NCBI GenBank assembly: GCA_035561515.1
Contig: DATMXP010000027.1
Location: 186,001-250,000, forward strand
DNA from: Terriglobales bacterium
GTDB lineage: Bacteria; Acidobacteriota; Terriglobia; Terriglobales; Acidobacteriaceae
DNA length: 64,000 bases
Reading direction: 5' to 3'
In this document: positions 16,009-23,688 of the stretch, in pieces
Numbering within the stretch: the stretch's first letter is position 1
Layout: each line of letters begins with the position of its first letter
Made by a program: the position numbers and the translations under genes
The notes under the pieces: model-generated
Told to the model about the DNA's origin: nothing
The model's database searches: none
Seen by the model: only the letters and a program-made list of their open reading frames with translations

Positions 16009-16040
16009 CCCGTCGCGTATAGCGGCGGGTTTTCTTTTTT
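16009..16040 (+). terminator. Rho-independent terminator after the OmpA-like gene
   Basis: CCCGTCGC (16009-16016), GTATA loop, GCGGCGGG (16022-16029, one G-U pair), then TTTTCTTTTTT. Confidence 0.9.
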
Positions 16041-16092
16041 GCCGCACCACGTCCACAGTTCTACAGCCGAATTTGGCGAGTGCGGGTAATGC

Positions 16093-16638
16093 ATGCTGCG
16101 ATATGCTGATTTGGTTATGCGGTTCTCGTCTTACGATTCGCCAATCGGTCATCTTCTCCTGGTCGCATCTGATCAGGGCGTTCGCGAAATCTCCTTCGAC
16201 TACAACCGGGCGAGGCTTGCTGCTGCTCGCGGGAGGAAGGACGGGATCGAGTCGGACGAAGCACTCTTGCAGTGCCGAGCTGAACTTGATGCCTACTTCG
16301 CGGGTACGCTGAGGGAGTTTACGGTTCCTCTGGATCTTCGCGGGACAGACTTCCAGATGCGCTGCTGGCGGGCGTTGCTGGAGATTCCCTATGGCGAGAC
16401 GTGTTCTTATGCGGACTTGGCCCGCAAGGTGGGGAGTCCGCGAGGATTTCGCGCCGTAGGTATGGCGAACCACGATAATCCGATTCCGATCATTGTGCCG
16501 TGTCATCGGGTGATCACCAGTGACCGCAAGTTGGGTGGCTACGGTGGCGGATTGGATGTGAAAGAGAAGCTGTTGCGTCTGGAAGGGGCACGGTGGCGTG
16601 AACCGCATCCTACGCTCGCGTTTGCAGCGCAGCCTTAG
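16093..16638 (+). CDS. ogt: Methylated-DNA-[protein]-cysteine S-methyltransferase
   Basis: Suicide repair of O6-methylguanine. The acceptor cysteine lies in the canonical IPIIVPCHRVI, preceded by the DNA-binding helix-turn-helix (SYADLARKVGSPRGFRAVGMANHDNP) and followed by GGYGGGLDVKEKLLRLEG. The N-terminal domain has SPIGHLLLVAS. The length of 181 agrees with Ogt; no Ada regulatory domain is present. The ATG at 16117 (MRFSSYDSPIG) is an alternative start. It ends four bases before the convergent EamA gene, with no terminator between. Confidence 0.93.
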   Translation: MLRYADLVMRFSSYDSPIGHLLLVASDQGVREISFDYNRARLAAARGRKDGIESDEALLQCRAELDAYFAGTLREFTVPLDLRGTDFQMRCWRALLEIPYGETCSYADLARKVGSPRGFRAVGMANHDNPIPIIVPCHRVITSDRKLGGYGGGLDVKEKLLRLEGARWREPHPTLAFAAQP

Positions 16639-16642
16639 CTCT

Positions 16643-17482
16643 TTACCGGGCGATCAGTGGAACCGCGATCAGGGCAGCGAACATTCCCACGCGCTGCAGC
16701 CGTCCCGCACGTTCTTTCAGAACGATCCAAGCCAGAATGACTGTGGTCGCCGGATAAAGGGACGAAAGTACGGTGGCAACGTCGAGACGACCATGCCGCA
16801 CTGCATAGACAAACAGAGCGTTTCCCACCGAGTCCATCACGCCGGAGAACATCATGAACGGCAGGAACTTGCGAACGGGCTGCCAGGGACGTCCGAGGAC
16901 GGCGATAATCAGGAACATCTCGATGATGGAAGCGGCACGCGCGGCAGCCAGCGGCCAATACACCGCCTCGTGTGACGCCTGCTTACTGCAAATGAGGTAA
17001 GCTCCGAATCCGACTCCAGCAATCACGGCCAAGCCAAGTCCGCGAGGCCGTCCCAACTCACCGTTTGGCAATGCGATGAGCCATATTGCTATCGCGGCGA
17101 TGCCGAAGCCCACCAACTGAACACCGGAGGGCAGACCTTCATTCCAGATTCCGAATACGACCGGAAGAGCAGCAGTAATGATTGCGGCGATCGGAGCGTT
17201 GATGCCCATGTGCCCGACGGCAAGCGCTTTGTAGAGCGAGACAAGTCCGAGGCCACCGGTAAGTCCCGCACCAACGCCCCATAAGAGGGCAGTCTGTGAA
17301 GGCATGGGGTCGCCGGTCAGGATCGCCATGGCCAACATGAAAATGAGTCCGGTGCCGTGCGCGACAACAACGACACCGAAGGCATTAGAGCCCTTAGTGC
17401 CGAGGCCTCCGGTGAAATCTCCGGCGCCCCACGCTGCCGCTGCCGCAAGCGAGAGAGATGCGCTAATGTATTCCCCTGTCAT
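16643..17482 (-). CDS. EamA/DMT-family transporter
   Basis: A 279-residue integral inner-membrane protein with about ten hydrophobic segments in two EamA repeats, e.g. SLSLAAAAAWGAGDFTGGLG at the N-terminus and YPATTVILAWIVLKERAGRLQRVGMFAALIAVPLIAR at the C-terminus. The LKERAGRLQRVG signature ends the second repeat. Drug/metabolite transporters of this kind export amino acids or small metabolites; the substrate is unknown. It could share readthrough with nothing upstream; the caspase-like gene upstream has its own terminator. Confidence 0.88.
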   Translation of the reverse strand: MTGEYISASLSLAAAAAWGAGDFTGGLGTKGSNAFGVVVVAHGTGLIFMLAMAILTGDPMPSQTALLWGVGAGLTGGLGLVSLYKALAVGHMGINAPIAAIITAALPVVFGIWNEGLPSGVQLVGFGIAAIAIWLIALPNGELGRPRGLGLAVIAGVGFGAYLICSKQASHEAVYWPLAAARAASIIEMFLIIAVLGRPWQPVRKFLPFMMFSGVMDSVGNALFVYAVRHGRLDVATVLSSLYPATTVILAWIVLKERAGRLQRVGMFAALIAVPLIAR

Positions 17483-17541
17483 TCCGAAATTCGATTCTCA
17501 CTTGCAGGAGCATGAATTGGCAATTCCGCAATTCTGCCGAT

Positions 17542-17568
17542 AAAAAAGCCCGGCTACGTGAGCCGGGC
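17542..17568 (-). terminator. Terminator after the caspase-like gene
   Basis: On the minus strand GCCCGGCT-CACGT-AGCCGGGC (17568-17548) is followed by TTTTTT (17547-17542). The eight-base-pair stem is perfect. Confidence 0.9.
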
Positions 17569-17590
17569 GCGAAAGAAGCAGTGTGAGGAA

Positions 17591-18502
17591 TCAGGCGGCC
17601 TTGCCAACCGCCGCAAAATGGGGTGCCATAACCGTGAACGGACGCTGCATTTCAAACAGCACATTGCTGGAACCGACCACATAGTAGTTTGGACTCTGTG
17701 TCGGCGGCAGTAAGGCCGCAATGTCCTTGCGGAAATGCGGATGGCTGCCAACGAAGGTCCCATTGCTCCATACCTTCAGCAGAGCCCCGGTGAAGGCGCC
17801 ATTGACTGGGCCATCCATCGAGGTCTGGTTGTCCTGACATCCGGAGATCAGGATCACCGAGCAGGCTGGATTGATGCGACGGAATGGCCCCAAAGTGAGG
17901 CGGATGTCGTCGTACATTTTCTTGTTCTTCTGATATGTCTCGAACTGGACATCCGGCGGCATTGCTTTGATCTTGGTCGAAGTGTCTTTTGCCATCCGGG
18001 TCTTTTCCTCGAACTTCGGCAGCATTTCCCTTGGCGTTTGGAACATGGCCTTGGTGACGGTGCCGCTATGGCAGCTGTCGGAGAGGGAGAAGATGCGAAC
18101 GCCTGGCCTGAAAGAGCACCAGAGCTGGAATAGTTCGTCATCGATCAACTGCCGGTCATACAGGACCCAGGTTTCGTCGAGACCGTCCGGTTCATCATCG
18201 GCTGCGTCATTGATCTGACCACCATGGCCGGAATAGGTGAGCAGGAAGGTGTCCGTTGGTTTAGCAAGAGAGGCGACCTTCTTGATCGTTGTGATCACAT
18301 TCGCCGCAGTTGCCTGAGCGGTTAGTAGCTTCTGTGTCTGATAGCCCTGCGCCTTCGCGATTGCCTCCATATCGAGAGCATCTTTTTCGCAGGCGTTAAG
18401 CTGACCGGACCAACCGTTGTAGTGCGCGGGGTCGACCCGGTTCAGACCGATGTGAAGTGAGTATCCCTTTGAGGGTGGGAATGGGATTGTTTTCTCAGGC
18501 AT
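17591..18502 (-). CDS. Caspase-family (peptidase C14) protein
   Basis: A 303-residue cytoplasmic cysteine peptidase of the caspase/metacaspase clan. It has an N-terminal strand YSLHIGLNRVDPAHY, the catalytic His in LLTYSGHGGQ and the catalytic Cys in FSLSDSCHSGT. A domain of about 100 residues follows (CSVILISGCQDNQTSMDGPVNGAFTGALLKVW, typical of the family). No signal peptide is visible. AAGGAGGAAAG immediately before the ATG at 18502 sets the start. There is no partner gene (effector, nuclease or repeat sensor) beside it. Bacterial caspases may be stress or defence proteases, but nothing here shows a substrate. Confidence 0.9.
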   Translation of the reverse strand: MPEKTIPFPPSKGYSLHIGLNRVDPAHYNGWSGQLNACEKDALDMEAIAKAQGYQTQKLLTAQATAANVITTIKKVASLAKPTDTFLLTYSGHGGQINDAADDEPDGLDETWVLYDRQLIDDELFQLWCSFRPGVRIFSLSDSCHSGTVTKAMFQTPREMLPKFEEKTRMAKDTSTKIKAMPPDVQFETYQKNKKMYDDIRLTLGPFRRINPACSVILISGCQDNQTSMDGPVNGAFTGALLKVWSNGTFVGSHPHFRKDIAALLPPTQSPNYYVVGSSNVLFEMQRPFTVMAPHFAAVGKAA

Positions 18503-18544
18503 CTTTCCTCCTTGAAAGGTGGGGACTGAATTAACCAAGGAGTC

Positions 18545-18570
18545 GTCTCAGACAGAAGTGCGTCTGAAAC
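18545..18570. repeat. Inverted repeat upstream of the caspase-like gene
   Basis: GTCTCAGAC (18545-18553) and GTCTGAAAC (18562-18570) form a nine-base stem with one G-U wobble and an eight-base loop, 43 bases upstream of the ATG. It could be an operator or 5'-UTR hairpin. Confidence 0.45.
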
Positions 18571-18671
18571 AGAAGGAGCTTAGCACCGATGACGTGTGCA
18601 AACCCGACCTTTTCTTCTGTGTTCCAAAAATGGGAATGCCGCAGTTGTGGTGCAATATAGGGCCAACAAGA

Positions 18672-18696
18672 AAAGCGCGCCGAGGTGGCGCGCTTT
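18672..18696 (-). terminator. Terminator after the FHA gene
   Basis: On the minus strand AAAGCGCGCC-ACCTC-GGCGCGCTTT (18696-18672), continuing TTCTTG. The ten-base-pair stem ends in a short T-run, 22 bases after the FHA stop. Confidence 0.85.
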
Positions 18697-18717
18697 AACG
18701 GTGAAGTTGTTCAGTTC

Positions 18718-19458
18718 TTATTCGGCGTACGAAAAAGTCAGTTTCACCTTAGCGACTTCGATGAGGTCGCCATGAGTGAGTTCTGTCGGTCCTGAGATCT
18801 CGCTGTCGTTCACCTTCACCCTGACGTCTTTCTCTGATGCGGCGATGAAGTATTTGTTCTCGCGCTTGTTAATGACAGCCGCCACCTTTGGCGCGAACCA
18901 ACCCTTCAATTTGATGGAAGCCATGTCGGACTTGCCGATGACGGTAAGCTTGCCGCTGAGCACATACTCCTGCTGGTCCGTCTTGCCATGCATGACTTGG
19001 AGTTGCCCGATACGCTCTTTCGCCGGTGCGGCAGCAGCACCCGCACCTGCGGCCTGCTGGCCGATCATTTCTTTCGCCTTGCGGGTATCGAGGACCATGG
19101 TGGCTTCCAACTGCGGCACGGGAGCGGAAGGGGCCTCAGCGTGGTGAGGTTCGCCAGTCTCACCGCGTACTTCATCCCAATACGAAATCGTGTGCTTGCC
19201 GATGAGAATGACGTCTCCATGCTTCAGGGCGGCACGATTAATACGGCGGTTATTCACGAAGGTGCCGTTCAGGCTGTTGTTGTCTTCGAGGACGAAATGG
19301 TCGTTTTCCCACACGAGACGGGCGTGATGCCCGGAGACGGCAAGGTTATCGATGTGGACGTTGTTGTCCGGCAAGCGGCCGATTGTCATCGAAGAGCCGT
19401 CCTTCAGCTCATATTCCTTGAGGACTGCCTGCTCGAACTTCAAATAGAGTTTTGCCAT
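18718..19458 (-). CDS. Protein with two FHA domains
   Basis: A 246-residue cytoplasmic phosphothreonine-binding protein. FHA domain 1 (about 5-95) has the full signature SSMTIGRLPDNNVHIDNLAVSGHHARL...LNGTFVNNRRI. A linker of about 60 residues (Ala/Pro-rich) leads to a second, diverged FHA-like domain (about 160-245: LTVIGKSDMASIKLKGWFAPKVAAVINKR...VNDSEISGPTELTHGDLIEVAKVKLTF), which lacks the NGT turn. The start at 19458 has GGAGGGAG upstream and overlaps the PP2C gene by 19 bases, so the pair is co-translated. FHA plus PP2C implies a Ser/Thr phosphorylation circuit, but no kinase gene is in the window. Confidence 0.92.
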   Translation of the reverse strand: MAKLYLKFEQAVLKEYELKDGSSMTIGRLPDNNVHIDNLAVSGHHARLVWENDHFVLEDNNSLNGTFVNNRRINRAALKHGDVILIGKHTISYWDEVRGETGEPHHAEAPSAPVPQLEATMVLDTRKAKEMIGQQAAGAGAAAAPAKERIGQLQVMHGKTDQQEYVLSGKLTVIGKSDMASIKLKGWFAPKVAAVINKRENKYFIAASEKDVRVKVNDSEISGPTELTHGDLIEVAKVKLTFSYAE

Positions 19459-20285
19459 TTCGGACTCCCTCCGCCGGGTAACACCGTGCTCAGCAGCTTT
19501 TTGTACCATGGGAGCACGGTAAACCGCAGCAGCAAACACGTGATGTTATCTTCCCCGCCACCGTCTCTGGCTGCATCTATTAGCAACTGGCATGCGTGCC
19601 GCAAATCGGGTGTATTGCTGACAACTTCGGCCATGGCATCGTCGGGGACGTGGCGCGTAAGGCCATCACTGCAAAGAATGAGGACATCGCCGGGAGCGGC
19701 CATACGGTCATCAAGATCCGGCTTAACTGATGGTTCGCTGCCGAGGGCCTTGATGATGATGTTCTGCATCTTGGAAACACGAGCTTCGGCGAGAGTGATC
19801 AGGCCACGGCGAACCTGTTCCATCACAAGCGAATGGTCATTTGTGAGTTGTTCGATGTCGCCATTGCGGACGAGGTAGATGCGGCTGTCGCCGACGTGGC
19901 CAATGGAGAAGAACGCTCCCTTTGCGTCTGTGCTGACAGCGACCAACGTCGAACCCATCCCGGAGTGTGCGGCATTCGCGCTGGCTGCTTCGTAAACAGC
20001 CTGGTTCGCCAACTGAATAGCGCTGCCAAGGCGGTTGGCCCGGTCGGCGAGTCCTTCGACTTGCTCACCTATCTTGGGAAAATGCCCACTTCGGACCGAA
20101 GTTCGATAGTAGTTCAGGACGGTATCTACGCCGATCTTGCTTGCGACTTCGCCGGCGGCTTGTCCGCCCATGCCGTCGCAGACGACGTAAATGCCGTAAC
20201 GCGTGTCGTACCCGAAGTTGTCTTCGTTATTCGAGCGAACGCAGCCGACGTCGGTTTTTCCAGCAACCTCAACCCTGAAACCCAT
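19440..20285 (-). CDS. PP2C-family Ser/Thr phosphatase
   Basis: A 281-residue Mn/Mg-dependent phosphatase (PrpC/PstP type). The PPM motifs are in order: VRSNNEDNFGYD, YVVCDGMGGQAAGEVAS, GSTLVAVSTDAKGAFFSIGHVGDSRIYLVRNG, LTNDHSLVMEQVRRG, ILCSDGLTRHV, and GGGEDNITCLLLRF with the last metal Asp. No transmembrane segment is present. It is the first gene of a two-gene operon with the FHA protein, a likely binding partner or substrate by analogy with actinobacterial PstP-FHA sets. Confidence 0.93.
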   Translation of the reverse strand: MGFRVEVAGKTDVGCVRSNNEDNFGYDTRYGIYVVCDGMGGQAAGEVASKIGVDTVLNYYRTSVRSGHFPKIGEQVEGLADRANRLGSAIQLANQAVYEAASANAAHSGMGSTLVAVSTDAKGAFFSIGHVGDSRIYLVRNGDIEQLTNDHSLVMEQVRRGLITLAEARVSKMQNIIIKALGSEPSVKPDLDDRMAAPGDVLILCSDGLTRHVPDDAMAEVVSNTPDLRHACQLLIDAARDGGGEDNITCLLLRFTVLPWYKKLLSTVLPGGGSPKWQNSI

Positions 20286-20501
20286 TCCATGCCCTGGTGG
20301 TGCGAAGCAAATCGTATCGCAGAATCATCGTCTCCGATGTTGCTGCTCAAGGCACTGGAGACTCGCATCCATATTTATGCACCTGCCGCCGCGCCGTGTA
20401 GTTGGCGGATTGTACTTAGCGATTTTGCCGATTGGCAAGAAGATAATCGGAACAATGGGACGCGAAGCTTGAGCCAGCAACCCCAGTGTTGCCAGAAACT
20501 T

Positions 20502-20527
20502 AAAAGCCCCGAGCCGAAGCCCGGGGC
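20502..20527 (-). terminator. Terminator after the M1 aminopeptidase
   Basis: On the minus strand GCCCCGGGC-TTCG-GCTCGGGGC (20527-20506), one mismatch-tolerant pair in the stem, then TTTTA. Confidence 0.85.
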
Positions 20528-20542
20528 AGGGAGCAGCAGACT

Positions 20543-20881
20543 CTAATAGCCGGTTCCGAGAACGTCGTAGTAGTAGTTGATGAAGGCCCTCTTAGGAGCA
20601 TCTTTCAGGCCGCTAAGCGGTATCACCTGCTGGAAAGTGTAGTTGCCCTTCATCGGAACTGCCCCCAGGCGTGTAACCCGCCCGTCCGCAAGTTCCAGGT
20701 AGACGTTCACAGGCATCCGGAAATTGTCGTCTACATTCGACTGCGTAATTTTCAGACTGACGTTGAAAACGCCGTTCTCGCCGTTGCCGACCGCAGACTC
20801 CAGCTTGTAATTGGGCAGTTGAGTTCCGTAAACATATTGGTCAAAGAACCAGTCCATCTTGCCGTTGCCGCCGAGATTCAT
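20543..20881 (-). pseudogene. C-terminal end of the M1 aminopeptidase, out of frame
   Basis: This frame encodes about 112 residues (GGNGKMDWFFDQYVYGTQLPN..., NYYYDVLGTGY) that continue the M1 peptidase logically: KMDWFFDQYVYGT is the typical sequence that follows the peptidase helical domain, and a beta-sandwich follows. It is shifted one base relative to the upstream part. The junction is near 20885-20895, at CTAGGTCGGC on the minus strand. Removing one G (CTAGTCGGC) would give an uninterrupted product of about 820 residues. See the upstream entry. Confidence 0.8.
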
Positions 20882-22982
20882 GCCGACCTAGCGTCATGTG
20901 CTTTTCCAGCATTGCTTTGAAGTCCTCAGTGGAAGCGGCCTTGTTCTGGTAGGTCTGGACGAAGTCGTGCATCATGGCCTGGAATTCCCCGTCACGCTTC
21001 TGAGGATCCCACATCATCATCCTCACCATGTGAAGCACGAAAGCACCCTTCGGATAGACAAGCCGGCTGTAGATTCCGCCGGTGCGAGCAGTGCTGGCGC
21101 GGTACCCGAGGGTTAGCGGGCCAACATCGATCGCACGAAAACCTTCCTTGTTCTTCTCCGTGAGCAGGTCCAGTTGATCTTTCCAAAACTTGAGAAACTC
21201 GCCGTTGTTCTTCTGGATCACCTGGATGAAAAGTGAAGCCGCGAACTCTGAGAACCCTTCACTCATCCACTGATCGCGATAAGAGTTCCATGCGACCGTG
21301 TGTCCCCACCATTGATGCGCGACTTCATGAGCCGCAACCGTTTTCCAGTATCCGCGAGTATCGTCCAGGCCAAGCTGATGTCGAACCGTGCCGTCGAAGA
21401 AGGAACACATGGGCAGGTAGACGAGGTTAGGCCACGACTGACCGTACGAGCACGCCGTCTGGGGCGTCATGGATACACGTTTATGTGGGATGGACCCGAA
21501 GTAGGAGTCATACAGTGCCATGGAAAGCTGGGCTTCCGCCAAAGGCTTCTTCATGAGTGTTCCCATATCCATGGTGCCTAAAGCCAAGCCGCTGTCCTGA
21601 TGATTGACAGAGATATCGTCAGTTCCTTCGGCGACGTGTCGAATCGCGGTGATCACGTCGGGCGAGTTCTTGTTGGCGTAGGATTCAACCAGGTAGTTGG
21701 ACTTCTGCAGCTTGACTTCGACCTTCTTGTATTCGCCCAAGTTGAATCCGGCCACGGTGAGCGGGATATCGCTCTTGAAGATCGTAACGTTCTGGTCGCC
21801 CTGAATGCCTTCGCTGACCAGCGTTCCGGTTGCGACAACCTGGATCTTCTTCGGGGTACTGAACTTCAACTCGTACATCGAGAATTCGTCTGTGCTGGCA
21901 TTCGGATACCAGGTAGAGCGGGCAACGGGGTAGTAGTTCCCGCCACCTTCGTTACGAATGGCATCCTTGCCTTCATACTTGGTGCGAACCTGAAACTTCT
22001 CGCCCTTCGTCAGACCTTTCGGAAGAATGACCCAGTAATCGAAATCGCGATCCTTGTCCTCCTGGATGAACTGGAGCGGGCTGCCGGCTGCGTCGGTTAC
22101 CTGCTGGACGCGGAGCCTCGAGAACAGGCTGAAGTTCAAGGCACGTAAGTCGTTCACCCGTGATACCACCGTCGCGAGGGCGTTACCTTTCAGGGAGGCG
22201 TTTCTCTCGATTACGGTGTCGAGATTCTGGGCTTCGATGTTGAAGGTCGTGTTTTCCTGGGTGCCATTCGCTGTGCCGTTTGCATATTCGCCGCTGTAGT
22301 GGAAGGCCGTGTAGATTCCGAACTTCATATCGTCGTAGATCATCAGCGAGATTTCTTCCGGCTGTACTCCTTCACACCCATGCGGGTCGATGCAGAGAAG
22401 CATTTTGCCGCTGTATTTCTGCCCATTGATGAAGGCAAGGAAGAAACCTCCGGGATCGGAGCTTAGGACATCCTGCAAGATCCTGGCGTCGTAATTCGTT
22501 TGGATTCGCTTGCGGGCGTTCTCCTGAGACTCACGCAGCGCTTCGAAAGCTCCTGGTACTGCTCCCTGCATAGGGGTACCGGCCTTCTTCAGCTCTTCAT
22601 ACGTGTTGTCGGTGAAGCGCAGAACGACGCGGGTGAAGGTCTCGGTCATGCTGGTTTCGTTGCTCTTGGTGAGATAAGAGAGAACACGCTGTTCGAAGGG
22701 AAGTGGTGGAGCGAGGTTGAACGTACCCTGCCCATTGAATATTGCCCCTGTGACCTTTCCGTTTACGGGAGCCAGGAATGAAAACGTACCCTGCGTGAAG
22801 GTGAACGTAGCAGCGTCGCGCTTCAGCACGAAGTTGGTAACGGTCACTCCTTCAGAGCCGACGCCGATGTCGCGTAACTGTCGATAGACAGGATCGGAGT
22901 TACCGTTTTCAACCGGCTTGTCGGCGAGACATACATTCGCAAATAACAGTAGAAAAAGCAGACAGCTGAGGACTTTGGACAT
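20841..22982 (-). CDS. M1-family zinc aminopeptidase, frameshifted near its C-terminus
   Basis: Exported M1 metallopeptidase with a signal peptide (1-20, FANVCLA-DK). A long N-terminal beta region is followed by the catalytic domain (about 380-680) with HEVAHQWWGHTVAWNSYRDQWMSE, the zinc HExxH plus Glu 18 residues later. The expected exopeptidase GAMEN motif is not obvious; SYGQSWPNLVYLPMCSFF occupies its place. The frame ends with 15 abnormal residues (LGRHESRRQRQDGLVL) where the correct C-terminus runs on in another frame. GGAG lies five bases before the ATG. The catalytic core is intact, so the truncated protein might still fold. Confidence 0.88.
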   Translation of the reverse strand: MSKVLSCLLFLLLFANVCLADKPVENGNSDPVYRQLRDIGVGSEGVTVTNFVLKRDAATFTFTQGTFSFLAPVNGKVTGAIFNGQGTFNLAPPLPFEQRVLSYLTKSNETSMTETFTRVVLRFTDNTYEELKKAGTPMQGAVPGAFEALRESQENARKRIQTNYDARILQDVLSSDPGGFFLAFINGQKYSGKMLLCIDPHGCEGVQPEEISLMIYDDMKFGIYTAFHYSGEYANGTANGTQENTTFNIEAQNLDTVIERNASLKGNALATVVSRVNDLRALNFSLFSRLRVQQVTDAAGSPLQFIQEDKDRDFDYWVILPKGLTKGEKFQVRTKYEGKDAIRNEGGGNYYPVARSTWYPNASTDEFSMYELKFSTPKKIQVVATGTLVSEGIQGDQNVTIFKSDIPLTVAGFNLGEYKKVEVKLQKSNYLVESYANKNSPDVITAIRHVAEGTDDISVNHQDSGLALGTMDMGTLMKKPLAEAQLSMALYDSYFGSIPHKRVSMTPQTACSYGQSWPNLVYLPMCSFFDGTVRHQLGLDDTRGYWKTVAAHEVAHQWWGHTVAWNSYRDQWMSEGFSEFAASLFIQVIQKNNGEFLKFWKDQLDLLTEKNKEGFRAIDVGPLTLGYRASTARTGGIYSRLVYPKGAFVLHMVRMMMWDPQKRDGEFQAMMHDFVQTYQNKAASTEDFKAMLEKHMTLGRHESRRQRQDGLVL

Positions 22983-23210
22983 GGAGACTCCAGATGATTC
23001 GGCGAATTATCGCAGGAGTTTTTCATAACGGACGTGTTCTGAATCACAATTCCCAGAATCCGGAATCCGTTTTGGGAACGGTGGTTTCGAGGGGTTATCA
23101 CCGCAAAACACGTTCCGTTGCACGGTGGGACGTGACCCATGTCACGGCAGGGGCAACCTACCGGTACTGTAATCAGCGGCAGGGAAACGAGTGCCCCTGA
23201 GGGAAGTGCC

Positions 23211-23465
23211 ATGAATGACGTCCCGAAGAACCCGAAGACGGAAATGCTGAAATGTCCGCTATGTGAAGGGCGCGGCGAGCTGTGCAAGGCTGACTTGGTT
23301 GACCGATTGAGCGAGAAGGACTTAGGCCATAAAGTCGAGAACTACATGGCCATCGTGGAAGCCGAGACAAACGAGTCGCTGCACGCGGCCGAGGCGGGAA
23401 CGAAGGAGAGCGTCACGGCCTGGAATCTTACGCATTTCCTCTGGCGCAGGAGCCCGAAGGAATAA
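23211..23465 (+). CDS. Small CxxC protein, unknown function
   Basis: An 84-residue soluble protein. It starts MNDVPKNPKTEMLKCPLCEGRGEL, whose CPLCEGRG resembles half of a DnaJ-type zinc knuckle; only one further cysteine follows (ELCKADL). The remainder is helical and charged (DRLSEKDLGHKVENYMAIVEAETNESLHAAEAGTKESV). GAGGGAAG precedes the ATG at 23211. Upstream in-frame codons back to 23139 are unlikely. It is followed by two hairpins, the second a terminator. Confidence 0.7.
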   Translation: MNDVPKNPKTEMLKCPLCEGRGELCKADLVDRLSEKDLGHKVENYMAIVEAETNESLHAAEAGTKESVTAWNLTHFLWRRSPKE

Positions 23466-23543
23466 GAGATCGTCCGGCGGCGGGAAGTGCGGCGGGCATG
23501 ACCTGCCAAGCCGGATAAGAGCTGGTGACTCCCAGCTCATTTA

Positions 23544-23577
23544 CCGGGACTGCAAACTTGCGGTCCCGGATTTTTTT
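23544..23577 (+). terminator. Strong rho-independent terminator
   Basis: CCGGGAC (23544-23550) pairs with GTCCCGG (23563-23569), with inner GCAA/TTGC pairing, then A and seven T. A second hairpin, GAGCTGG-TGACTC-CCAGCTC, lies 13 bases upstream of it. Confidence 0.9.
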
Positions 23578-23688
23578 GCACTCAAGGACGTGGCCATGAG
23601 GCAGATACGGGTGTTCCCTTTTGGGACAAACCGTACCATTCAAGCCAATCGTTCAGGCTCCCGCAAACGCATATCGTTAGCCAATCCA

